DNA of 64,000 nucleotides, from the NCBI GenBank assembly GCA_002483085.1, contig DLHF01000072.1, positions 1 through 64,000 of the forward strand, in the 5' to 3' direction. Positions within the stretch are counted from its first letter, which is position 1. Each line of letters starts with the position of its first letter. Shown here one piece after another: positions 56,276 to 64,000 of the stretch. The position numbers were made by a program, and so were the translations under genes. The notes under the pieces were generated by a model. It was not told where the DNA came from, did not search any database, and was given only the letters and a program-made list of their open reading frames with translations. The DNA is from Ignavibacteria bacterium UBA7675. Its GTDB lineage: Bacteria; Bacteroidota; Ignavibacteria; Kapaibacteriales; UB7675.

Positions 56276-56524
56276 GAACAGTACGAACAGCCGATCCCGC
56301 GCAAAAAAATCGTCTATGGCAGTCTATAGACTAAGGCTTCTCTACTCCCAACAGAATAGGACAACCTACTCCGCGTTGATGATTCGTGTGATGGAAAGCC
56401 TTCACACAAGAAAAGCACATACATCATAGCACAGATTCGTTGGCTGTGAAAATTATTGTTCATAATTTGCATGCGTCCCATAATAATACGCTGTATTTGT
56501 TTACCCCTCACTCCTGCGATCATC

Positions 56525-58378
56525 ATGATTGACATTCCCTTGCGTCGGGCAATTCGCCTGGCACTCCTCTGGCTATTTGTTCCACTGTTGCCGGCATTTG
56601 GCTTTGCCGATTATGTGGTACAAGAAGAACACGACTACGATATTAGTGCTACAAATCAGGATACGACAACACTCTATGAGCTTACATCGAGCCACAAGGT
56701 ACGGACAACGTACCTTTCGCGTCAATCGGTCACACAGCGTGTATTTAAAGTGGGTGAATCGTTCTTTAGCCCAATGCGCCGCCTGCAGGCTTTCCTCAAC
56801 GATGTATCAGATCGCCGTATCACCATCAAACACGACTTTGAGCAACAACGCGATATTCTAACCTCTGATTACAAGATACATACGATTACGTATCCTGCTA
56901 TCATCAAGCCCGGCGACATTGCGGAATACACCTATGAGCGCTCTTACAAGAGTATAAACTACTTCCCCTTGATCTCTGTATCGAATTGGGACTCGATCAG
57001 CACCTACAGAATTAGCATCCACCATCCCAAAGAGCTCCAGATTGACTTCGACGTATGGTTTCCAAGCCATAGAATTCCTTTTGAAATCGACAGCTCCGAC
57101 CCTCAGACAACGGTACTCATATTTTCAAAGGTCGGAGAATCTGCATTGATAGACGACCTGCCATTGGACCATACGCACGCCTATATACAAGTCATTCCCT
57201 CCTTGCAGAAGCAGCCGATTGTCGCTTCTACTCCTACGGCATTTGCACGCTGGTATCGCTCTTTGTTCGACCAGGAGCCGGTTGTTGAATCGCCTGAATT
57301 GGAGCACGTGAAAAAGCTCATAGAACCGCTGCACGACGACCGATCGCGGCTTGCAGCTCTCCACGACTATGTTCGGAAAAACATCCTCTATATAGCCGAA
57401 GAACATCAGCTCGGAGCCATCGTACCCCGCCCACCATCTACTGTGCTTACGCGCCAGTTCGGCGATTGCAAAGACCGCGCTTATCTTATCTATAGCCTCG
57501 CCAGATTTTTTGGTATCAAGAATGTCTATATGGCGCTCATCAACACCGAGGTTCGGCCTGCTTTCAAGGGGTGCCACATGTGGCAATACAACCACATGAT
57601 ATGTGCACTTGAAGAGAATGGACAGGTGTTATTTTTCGACCCAACCGATACATACACAGCATTTGGCGAGGTACCAGAACGCCTCATAGAACGGCCTGCA
57701 TTTGTGCTCAATCCAGACAATCCGCGACACGTTACAGTACAGTCTACCAGCAGTGCGCCAACTCTCGACGCAACAATTACAGCATCGGTACAACATCCAG
57801 ATCAAGCACATGCGCGCATCATCGTGCGTGGCAGCAATCTTTCCCGCGCCCAATGGCTTTTAGACAACTACACCATGGACAGAGTAAATACCGATATGTC
57901 TCAACATATTGCAGAATACTTTCGAGCCATAGCCATTGGCAACCTCGCTGTTGTGATGCGAAGTGATACAGCCATCGAGTTCAGCGCAGATGTAGATTTG
58001 TCGCGATTCTTTCTTTCATCGCAAGCACAGGTATTTATTCCATCGGCCCCATTCCCACGCGTAAGAAATCAGTTTATCGACCGCTCCGAAGACTCGTTAG
58101 ACATCAGCCTTTATGGCTGCGATAATATCGCTCTGGCTATTGTACTCACAGCACCGGGATATCGTGCAGAAGCTACCTCTGTTTCCCTTGGCGAAGGAAC
58201 GCCCGGCAGCTTTACAGCAGCAGTAGCCAATGTGGAAGACCGCATAGAAATCCGCTATCGCTTTATCGAAAAGAAGCGTATTCTCAGCGGCGAAGAGAAA
58301 CACGCTCACATGAAATTTTGCGTCGACTATCTCCAGCAAAAGAAAACTATGTTCACCCTTACCGGAGGCACACCGTGA
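56525..58378 (+). CDS. Secreted DUF3857/transglutaminase-like protein, catalytic triad intact (pair 2, member A)
   Basis: 617 residues; signal peptide ends AFGFA. Paralogue of 52329-54170 along its whole length. Triad: GDCKDRA (Cys315), NHMIC (His357) and FFDPT (Asp372), with the same Cys-His-Asp spacing (42 and 15 residues) as in the other member A. The start at 56525 fits the signal peptide; earlier in-frame codons include a TTG and lie before it. It ends inside the start of its partner gene. Confidence 0.85.
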   Translation: MIDIPLRRAIRLALLWLFVPLLPAFGFADYVVQEEHDYDISATNQDTTTLYELTSSHKVRTTYLSRQSVTQRVFKVGESFFSPMRRLQAFLNDVSDRRITIKHDFEQQRDILTSDYKIHTITYPAIIKPGDIAEYTYERSYKSINYFPLISVSNWDSISTYRISIHHPKELQIDFDVWFPSHRIPFEIDSSDPQTTVLIFSKVGESALIDDLPLDHTHAYIQVIPSLQKQPIVASTPTAFARWYRSLFDQEPVVESPELEHVKKLIEPLHDDRSRLAALHDYVRKNILYIAEEHQLGAIVPRPPSTVLTRQFGDCKDRAYLIYSLARFFGIKNVYMALINTEVRPAFKGCHMWQYNHMICALEENGQVLFFDPTDTYTAFGEVPERLIERPAFVLNPDNPRHVTVQSTSSAPTLDATITASVQHPDQAHARIIVRGSNLSRAQWLLDNYTMDRVNTDMSQHIAEYFRAIAIGNLAVVMRSDTAIEFSADVDLSRFFLSSQAQVFIPSAPFPRVRNQFIDRSEDSLDISLYGCDNIALAIVLTAPGYRAEATSVSLGEGTPGSFTAAVANVEDRIEIRYRFIEKKRILSGEEKHAHMKFCVDYLQQKKTMFTLTGGTP

Positions 58379-60333
58379 GATCAGTTCTTCTATATACCAT
58401 CTGTGCTTGCACGCTGCTGCTGTATGGCTGTAATACATCGTCTTTAGTGCGGATCAATTATCCTCCTACTTCTACCCTTGCGCTTCAGGCATTGCATGTG
58501 GATGTGGCATCCTACGAAAAACGCTTTAGCGCCGACCACCATCCATCTGTCTTTCTGGTGTGGGAGCAGGATCAGGAGATAGGAAAGCAAGCCTCGCGCT
58601 ACTATGTGCATACAACACATCGGCAACAGTATCTTGTGCTCGATCCGTCCAATGAGTGGTTGTCGCAGTTCAGACCTAACCTCGAAAAGAACGAAACGCT
58701 TGATAAAGCAGTGATTTCCATACGCTACCCTGATGGCACAGTACAGCAGTTTACAGAAAAAGATATGCGCGTAGAGAAGGGATCGGAGTACACATCGTAT
58801 AAGCTCGCTTATCCAAACGTATCGCGCGGAACTGTGATTGAAGAATGGTACACAACTATACTCTGGCATAAATACGGCTACCTTCCCGACAACCACGAGA
58901 AAAAACTACAATTTTCCGTCCCCGCCGATACAGTGAGATATCGCTTTATATCGCCAGACGGCTCAACTGTCCAGGTCAGGCAAATGACCGCCAATGAACG
59001 GGTTCCATATACAGTGCACATTGATGATACGGCATGGGTAAATGTTCTCACCTATGAGAAAGCTCACGTCCCTGCTACCCACAATGAACCGTACTCGCCA
59101 TATGACAATGAGTACCGCGATGGCCTTGATTTCCGACTGAGCTCAATCGCCAGTGGCTTTTCTAATCAAGGCATTCAATCTTGGGAACAATTTGCAGATG
59201 GGTATAAGGTATTGCTTACATCATCGGCATTTAATCTCAATGATGCGGAAGACATCGTAGACAGCCTTACAGCATCGTGCAAGACCGATGAAGAGAAGCT
59301 CAGAGCTATCGTTGCCCATGTCCAGCGGGAATACCAAAGCGACAACGATGCCGTCTATTGGGCGATCAATGGGCAGATGCTTGGGAATAATACAGAAATC
59401 ACCTGTTTTACAATATGGTTGTTGCGGCTTGCGGATATAGAAGCCGAGCTCGTGTTTATTCAACCAGAACAGGAAGGATATTTCGACCCGACGTTTTATT
59501 CTGGATATCAGTTCTACTCCCCTGCATTATATGCTGATATCGGCGGTAAACCCTTCTTTGCACTCCCCTACTGGAAACATGTGGCCGTAGGATTGTTGCC
59601 CGACAATCTGCAAAACAGACCCGCACTCCGCATTACGGAGTCGGGATTCAACGGATTCCGGCAAACGCCCCAGAGCGACAGCGCGATAAATACTACCGAC
59701 GAGCGATTTGTCGTTACCATCGGCACAGACGGCAAGGCAATCGTGGAGGAAGAACGCCGTCTTCGCGGCTTCGATGCACAGGAACTGCGCGACCAGCTCT
59801 ATGAGCTCAACCCGGAAGAATGCACCAAAGAACTGCGCGACATGGCGACATACATCGATGGCAACACCCGCTTTCTCTCGCAGGAAGTCGCCTATCTCAA
59901 TGAAGCCGACAGTGTACTTGTTATCAAACTGCGCTATGAAGTGGATAATCTGGTCGCTATGGCCAACAATACAGCGATACTGCAAACAGCGGGCTTGCTC
60001 GCCCCACAGTCGCTTACCACCGCTCCGGCTGTCCCCAAACGGCACAATCCCGTAAAGGTACGGGTGCCTTGGACAAAGAACCTCGATATTACAATCCGCT
60101 ATCCACAGCAATGGAACTTGCGCTCTGTTCCCAACAACTACAACGTGGCTAACCGCTTCGGCGTGTCGTCGGGCAGCTTTCAATCTGCACCCGGCGTCCT
60201 GACTGCCACACTACGGCAGGAAGTGCACAGGGCAGACGGGAAAGCAGAGGAATACCGTGCCCTACTTGATATCATCGGCGACCAGGCAAAGCCCGCAGTG
60301 CCGCCGCTCGTGTTCTCCGCGCAGGGATTGTAA
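58375..60333 (+). CDS. DUF3857-type lipoprotein, triad lost (pair 2, member B)
   Basis: 652 residues. GTG start inside the TGA stop of the previous gene (GTGA, 4-nt overlap), with GGAGG upstream, so GTG is preferred to a longer frame beginning inside the preceding gene. Lipobox LLYGC (Cys19). DUF3857-like N-terminal half (VISIRYPDGTVQQFTEKDM). In the transglutaminase-like core the Cys motif is replaced by Thr (NNTEITCFTIWLLRLA; the Cys seen is out of register). It ends VPPLVFSAQGL. Same design as 54167-56113. Confidence 0.82.
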   Translation: MRSVLLYTICACTLLLYGCNTSSLVRINYPPTSTLALQALHVDVASYEKRFSADHHPSVFLVWEQDQEIGKQASRYYVHTTHRQQYLVLDPSNEWLSQFRPNLEKNETLDKAVISIRYPDGTVQQFTEKDMRVEKGSEYTSYKLAYPNVSRGTVIEEWYTTILWHKYGYLPDNHEKKLQFSVPADTVRYRFISPDGSTVQVRQMTANERVPYTVHIDDTAWVNVLTYEKAHVPATHNEPYSPYDNEYRDGLDFRLSSIASGFSNQGIQSWEQFADGYKVLLTSSAFNLNDAEDIVDSLTASCKTDEEKLRAIVAHVQREYQSDNDAVYWAINGQMLGNNTEITCFTIWLLRLADIEAELVFIQPEQEGYFDPTFYSGYQFYSPALYADIGGKPFFALPYWKHVAVGLLPDNLQNRPALRITESGFNGFRQTPQSDSAINTTDERFVVTIGTDGKAIVEEERRLRGFDAQELRDQLYELNPEECTKELRDMATYIDGNTRFLSQEVAYLNEADSVLVIKLRYEVDNLVAMANNTAILQTAGLLAPQSLTTAPAVPKRHNPVKVRVPWTKNLDITIRYPQQWNLRSVPNNYNVANRFGVSSGSFQSAPGVLTATLRQEVHRADGKAEEYRALLDIIGDQAKPAVPPLVFSAQGL

Positions 60334-60343
60334 CTGTTCACAA

Positions 60344-60378
60344 AAAAGCCGGAACACGCTCTGCGTACTCCGGCTTTT
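60344..60378. terminator. Bidirectional terminator between pair 2 and the carboxylase gene
   Basis: 10-bp stem AAAAGCCGGA/TCCGGCTTTT, with A and T tracts on both sides. Convergent to the plus-strand transglutaminase-like gene and the minus-strand carboxylase gene. Confidence 0.88.
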
Positions 60379-60404
60379 CGATAATGCCACATGTGTGCCT
60401 GCAA

Positions 60405-62069
60405 TTACACCTGCATTACGCCCTGTTTCCACTCCGGAATGTCGTCGTTGTGCGAAGCGCAGGCAAGAGCCCGAGAGATCACATTGCGCGTAGTTACTGG
60501 CGAGATAATACCATCCACCCACAGGCGAGCAGCAGCATACTGCGGCGTTGTCTGTGCTTCGTAGCGGTCTTGTATTTCTTTGAGCATAGCATTGCTATCT
60601 TCCTCACTTATACTTTTGCCTTCGCGCTCCAAGGATGCCGTGCGAATAGTGAGCAGTGTCTTCGACGCTTGCGCTCCTCCCATCACCGCAATTTTTGCCG
60701 ATGGCCATGCGTAAATGAACCTCGGGTCGTAGGCTTTTCCGCACATGGCGTAGTTGCCCGCGCCATAACTATTGCCAATAACAATAGTAATCTTGGGCAC
60801 GACAGAATTTGCAACGGCGTTCACCATTTTTGCGCCGTCTTTGATAATACCGCCCTGCTCGGCACGCGTGCCTACCATGAACCCCGTTACATCCTGCAAA
60901 AACACCAAGGGTATAAGCCGCTGGTTGCAGTTCATGATAAACCGAGCAGCCTTGTCGGCACTGTCGCTGTAGATCACCCCACCTACCTGTATTTCGCCCT
61001 TTGCCGATTTGACCACCGCTCGATTGTTGGCTACAATGCCAACAGCCCATCCGTCGATGCGCGCATAACCGCACACAATGGTTTTGCCGTAGTCGGGCTT
61101 GTATTCGTCGAACTCCGAACCGTCGATAAGGCGGGCGATGAGCTCGTAGGTGTCATAAGGTCGCGTCCGGTCGGCTGGTAGAATTCCCCAGAGCTCTTCA
61201 GTATCAAAAGCAGGTGCCTGCGGCTCTATACGCGAAAAAATGTTTTTGCGGCCTTTAAGTGGCGAGAGCTTGTCAATGAGCGAGCGGATGGCATCTAAGC
61301 ACTCTGCGTCGCTGTCGAACTTGCGGTCCACAACTCCGCTGATGCTCGAATGCATCGTAGCACCGCCAAGTGGCTCTATGCCTGTCTTTTCGCCAATAGC
61401 AGCTTCTACTAATGCAGGGCCGGCAAGAAAGAGGCTCCCGGTTCCGTCTACGATCAGCGCTTCATCGCTCATAATAGGCAGGTATGCTCCACCGGCTACA
61501 CATGGCCCCATGATAGCGGCAATCTGCGGCACGCCCATAGCCGAAAGCTTTGCATTGTTGCGAAACTGGCGCCCAAAGTGCTCCTTGTCCGGGAAAATTT
61601 CGTCCTGCATGGGCAAGAACACACCGGCGGAGTCAACGAGATAAATGATCGGCAACTTGTTTTCAATAGCGATTTCCTGTGCACGCATGTTTTTCTTGCA
61701 GGTCATCGGAAACCATGCACCAGCTTTTACAGTAGCGTCGTTGGCTACGATCACACACTCACGACCGTGAATCATGCCAATGCCCACGACTACGCCTGCC
61801 GACGGAGCACCGCCATACTCTTGGTACATCCCTTCGGCGGCGAACAGCCCCACTTCCAGAAAATGGGATTCTGCATCCACAAGATGCACAATGCGTTCGC
61901 GGGCTGTAAGCTTGCCCTTGGCCTTGTGCTTTTCAATTGCGGATTTCCCTCCGCCCTTTTTAATAGCATCACCACGAGCATCCACACGGCGCCATACATC
62001 TTTGTTGGCGTCGGCGTTGATATTGAACTGAAGCGCCTGCTCAATGGCAGAACCGATTATTCTCGACAT
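60405..62069 (-). CDS. Acyl-CoA carboxylase beta (carboxyltransferase) subunit, MCCase-like
   Basis: 554 residues. Transfers CO2 from carboxybiotin to an acyl-CoA. NDATVKAGAWFPMTCKKN, LVDSAGVFLPMQDEIFPD, MGPCVAGGAYLPIMSDE and the second half's QDVTGFMVGTRAEQGGI are the carboxyltransferase signatures. The length and the PMQDEIFPDKEHFG stretch are closest to methylcrotonyl- or geranyl-CoA carboxylase beta. No biotin-carboxylase/BCCP gene is adjacent in this window, so the acyl-CoA is not certain. Confidence 0.9.
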   Translation of the reverse strand: MSRIIGSAIEQALQFNINADANKDVWRRVDARGDAIKKGGGKSAIEKHKAKGKLTARERIVHLVDAESHFLEVGLFAAEGMYQEYGGAPSAGVVVGIGMIHGRECVIVANDATVKAGAWFPMTCKKNMRAQEIAIENKLPIIYLVDSAGVFLPMQDEIFPDKEHFGRQFRNNAKLSAMGVPQIAAIMGPCVAGGAYLPIMSDEALIVDGTGSLFLAGPALVEAAIGEKTGIEPLGGATMHSSISGVVDRKFDSDAECLDAIRSLIDKLSPLKGRKNIFSRIEPQAPAFDTEELWGILPADRTRPYDTYELIARLIDGSEFDEYKPDYGKTIVCGYARIDGWAVGIVANNRAVVKSAKGEIQVGGVIYSDSADKAARFIMNCNQRLIPLVFLQDVTGFMVGTRAEQGGIIKDGAKMVNAVANSVVPKITIVIGNSYGAGNYAMCGKAYDPRFIYAWPSAKIAVMGGAQASKTLLTIRTASLEREGKSISEEDSNAMLKEIQDRYEAQTTPQYAAARLWVDGIISPVTTRNVISRALACASHNDDIPEWKQGVMQV

Positions 62070-62219
62070 AGCACAACAATTGGTAAGAGGAACTGCATCA
62101 AAGCATTAAAGGTACGGAATTTTTCTGAAACTGTGGGAAGGAAATACGCGCAGTTTCGGCGCTTTTTGCAACCCAGCGGGTTTTAAGAGCATACCCCATG
62201 CACTCTATGAAAAATTCTC

Positions 62220-62248
62220 TTGCAAAGTTTAAATAACATGTGTTATAT
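62220..62248 (+). promoter_or_regulatory. Candidate promoter of tetR
   Basis: TTGCAA (62220-62225) and TTATAT (62243-62248) with 17-nt spacing, overlapped by the inverted repeat at 62233-62246, as expected of an autorepressed gene. Confidence 0.55.
62233..62246. promoter_or_regulatory. Candidate TetR operator 1
   Basis: ATAACA-TG-TGTTAT, 6-bp arms, inside the promoter spacer and -10. A related site is at 63111. A 12-bp perfect palindrome (CGTTATATAACG, 62255-62266) lies 8 bp away and could be a second site. Confidence 0.55.
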
Positions 62249-62366
62249 TTACAGCGTTATATAACGTACTCGTTTTTAAAATAAGACCGTTAGCGGTAGG
62301 TAGTATGGACATCGGTGTGTAGAGCTCAGCTACGGCATGGGCGCTTCTGTCTCCGAACTCCCGTCT

Positions 62367-62400
62367 GGCCTCTGCACCGCGCTGCACAGCCGCCGCGTGT
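62367..62400 (-). repeat. Dispersed intergenic repeat, copy R10 (box B)
   Basis: Minus strand: ACACGCGGCGGCTG, TGCAGCGCGGTGC, AGAGGCC. It lies in the tetR leader. Flanking sequence past the box (GTTCGGAGACAGAAGCG) resembles that of copy R2. Box A is degenerate. Confidence 0.72.
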
Positions 62401-62514
62401 TGTTCTGCCCGCCGTCCGCGTATTGTTCTGCGTGGCAGAATGCAGCGTGCACAGCTCTGCCACGAACTTCTTTATCAGCGGAGATGGCAGCCCACTCCGG
62501 CAATTTATATTGAT

Positions 62515-63090
62515 ATGCCTCCTACAGTCACATTTACTAAAGAACTTATCGTAAAGACAGCCTGCGATCTTGTAGAGGAACAGGGCTGGGAAATGCTCAC
62601 GGCGCGCAATGTGGCCGCCCGCTTGTCGTCGTCCACAGCTCCTATCTATAGCTGCTTTGCGTCTATCCAAGAGCTCCAGCAAACTGTCATCGACAGCGCG
62701 CGCGACGTGATGATAAAGTGCACATACACAGCATACACAGAGCGCCCGTTTCTGAACCAGGGTACGGGAATTGTCGTATTCGCCCGCGAACACCGGGAAT
62801 ACTTCCGGCTTCTGTTTTTATCAGACAAAGCGCCAAAGCTCATTCCCGACCTCTACAGCCAGGTGCTGCACGATATGCAGCACGATGATCGCTTCAAGGG
62901 CTTTACCGACGAAGAATGTGCAACGATCTTCAACAAACTCTGGATGCTAGCTATCGGCATGGCTACCCTCGCATTCAACCGCCAACTGCCTGATAACTCT
63001 ACAGAATACATCATCAGTATATTTCTGGAAACCGGTTCGCTGATTATTCCCGACGGCATCGCAAAAATTTACGCGCACCGCTCTATGTGA
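62515..63090 (+). CDS. TetR-family transcriptional regulator
   Basis: 191 residues. Helix-turn-helix at about 10-50: FTKELIVKTACDLVEEQGWEM..TARNVAARLSSSTAPIYSCF, the TetR N-terminal domain. The C-terminal helical domain (about 65-191) would bind an unknown ligand. ATG 62515 matches the domain start. The operator-like repeats at 62233 and 63111 suggest it controls itself and the hydrolase gene downstream. Confidence 0.85.
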   Translation: MPPTVTFTKELIVKTACDLVEEQGWEMLTARNVAARLSSSTAPIYSCFASIQELQQTVIDSARDVMIKCTYTAYTERPFLNQGTGIVVFAREHREYFRLLFLSDKAPKLIPDLYSQVLHDMQHDDRFKGFTDEECATIFNKLWMLAIGMATLAFNRQLPDNSTEYIISIFLETGSLIIPDGIAKIYAHRSM

Positions 63091-63110
63091 AAATTTTTTT
63101 ACCCTATTAA

Positions 63111-63124
63111 ATAACGTCTGTTAC
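63111..63124. promoter_or_regulatory. Candidate TetR operator 2
   Basis: ATAACG-TC-TGTTAC, related to the site at 62233 (ATAACA-TG-TGTTAT); both are preceded by an A-rich AA. It lies 41 bp before the hydrolase ATG. Confidence 0.5.
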
Positions 63125-63164
63125 ACAACAGTGGTTTTATAAAAACAATATTCATAAGTGAACT

Positions 63165-64000
63165 ATGGCAACGTTATCTCAACGCGTGTTGATGTACCTG
63201 TTCTTTGCAGCAACACTGGCAAGCCTCGCCTCCTGCAATAGCAACGCGCTCGACGTCGGCGAACCGGGCAACCTCGTTCCGCACACCGTCGATGAAAACC
63301 CCGATCTCCCCACGCTATCGCTGAATGGCTCACAGTTCCACATCGAGACATTTGGAACGCCCGGCAAGCCGGTGATCGTCTTTCTGCACGGCGGCCCAGG
63401 TGGCGACTACCGCAGCCTTCTGCGCCTACAAGACATGTACAATGGCCACAGCCTTGCCGATAATTATTTCCTTGTGTTTTGGGATCAGCGTGGCGCTGGC
63501 CTCTCGCGCAGGCATGCAAAAAGCGACGTCTCTATCGACATCTACAAAGAAGACCTGCGCCAGATTGTCGAGCACTTTTCGCCCAGCGCGCCAGTCGTGC
63601 TCATCGGGCATTCGTGGGGAGGAATGTACGCCACGGCTTTTATCAATGAATACCCGGCTATGGTGCGGGGCGCCGTTCTGCTCGAATCCGGCCCGCTTAC
63701 CGGGGCACTATACGAAGAAATTAAGACTCGCCTCATCTCGCTCGACTTCTTCTCGGAATGGCTGAATGATTTTGCGTGGAGCCAGCAGTTTATCTCCGCC
63801 GACGACCATGCCCGATGGGACTTCCAGCGCCTGCTCGGTATGAAGCAATCGCAGCCGGAATACTACCAAGACATGAACACCGATCCGGCTCCCTTCTGGC
63901 GATTAGGCGCAGCAGCGAACCAATATATTCTGGAAGATGGCATGGACGACAAGAGCCTGATGACCTACAACTTCGCAGATAAACACCTGCCGGACTTTAC
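63165..64000 (+). CDS. Alpha/beta-hydrolase lipoprotein, prolyl-aminopeptidase-like (3' end beyond window)
   Basis: At least 278 residues; the frame is open at the right edge. Signal sequence with lipobox LASC (Cys24). Proline-iminopeptidase-type motifs: HGGPGGDYRSL (His75), WDQRGAGLSRRH and GHSWGGMYAT with nucleophile Ser150. The catalytic Asp and His should lie beyond the window. It likely cleaves small peptides or esters in the periplasm; the substrate is not known. Preceded by tetR and a shared operator-like site, so probably TetR-controlled. Confidence 0.85.
   Translation, partial: MATLSQRVLMYLFFAATLASLASCNSNALDVGEPGNLVPHTVDENPDLPTLSLNGSQFHIETFGTPGKPVIVFLHGGPGGDYRSLLRLQDMYNGHSLADNYFLVFWDQRGAGLSRRHAKSDVSIDIYKEDLRQIVEHFSPSAPVVLIGHSWGGMYATAFINEYPAMVRGAVLLESGPLTGALYEEIKTRLISLDFFSEWLNDFAWSQQFISADDHARWDFQRLLGMKQSQPEYYQDMNTDPAPFWRLGAAANQYILEDGMDDKSLMTYNFADKHLPDF

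Larger units (their letters stand above)
62070..62514. other. Leader region of tetR with promoter, operator and repeat
   Basis: About 445 bp between the divergent carboxylase and tetR genes. It holds a candidate promoter with operator (62220-62266) and repeat copy R10 (62367-62400). The long leader before the tetR ATG is unusual. Confidence 0.6.

Noticed and set aside
1..64000. CRISPR arrays, rRNA and tRNA genes
   Set aside because: I looked for regularly spaced direct repeats, rRNA-like blocks and T-loop signatures and found none that hold up.

Overview
The window looks like a chromosomal segment of a free-living, diderm, motile bacterium of the FCB (Bacteroidetes/Chlorobi) radiation. The signs are a TonB-dependent receptor with an N-terminal carboxypeptidase-regulatory-like domain, several very large secreted proteins with type IX secretion (T9SS) C-terminal sorting domains, lipopolysaccharide and outer-membrane functions (KdsB, an MCE/MlaD-type protein, an Omp85-type protein), and a flagellar late-gene cluster. 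T9SS cargo together with flagella and clear Shine-Dalgarno sequences fits a Chlorobi-related lineage such as Kapabacteria better than typical Bacteroidia. This placement is inference; no rRNA is present.

Layout. 1-9.6 kb: a minus-strand block of housekeeping and envelope genes (O-methyltransferase, VWA-OmpA lipoprotein, purC, rodA, dcd, two lipoproteins, two unknown genes), preceded by mlaD-like and ssb genes. 9.7-15.1 kb: flagellar filament cluster on the minus strand (two tandem flagellins, fliS, fliD, flaG, a FliT/FlgN-like gene, a FlgM-like gene), with sigma-28-type promoters before both flagellins. 15.5-16.9 kb: mrp and a NifU-like gene (Fe-S cluster handling). 17-27 kb: a probable phosphate-scavenging region on the minus strand (O/P-type porin, PstS, TonB-dependent receptor, duplicated 1342-residue T9SS protein), with 11-bp-phased Pho-box-like repeats before both the porin and the receptor. 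27.4-30.8 kb: thioredoxin, rhodanese, a TPMT-type methyltransferase, plsC, gatC and kdsB. 31-39.8 kb: a 1462-residue T9SS protein, a beta-propeller/double-OmpA protein and a beta-barrel protein. 40.4-48 kb: rsmB, a second giant T9SS protein and a shortened paralogue of it. 48.4-52 kb: a Cys/Met-metabolism PLP enzyme, deoC and an Omp85-type protein. 52.3-60.3 kb: two tandem pairs of secreted DUF3857/transglutaminase-like proteins, each pair having one member with a full Cys-His-Asp triad and one lipoprotein lacking it. 60.4-64 kb: an acyl-CoA carboxylase beta subunit, a TetR regulator and an alpha/beta-hydrolase lipoprotein cut by the window edge.

The most unusual features are: (1) a dispersed intergenic repeat with two conserved boxes, present in about ten diverged copies in both orientations, almost always between genes; (2) the active/inactive transglutaminase-like gene pairs; (3) the proposed Pho-controlled receptor plus T9SS protein plus porin/PstS set; and (4) the shortened T9SS paralogue, which seems to have arisen by two large in-frame deletions. 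Most genes end at strong intrinsic terminators, which are listed.
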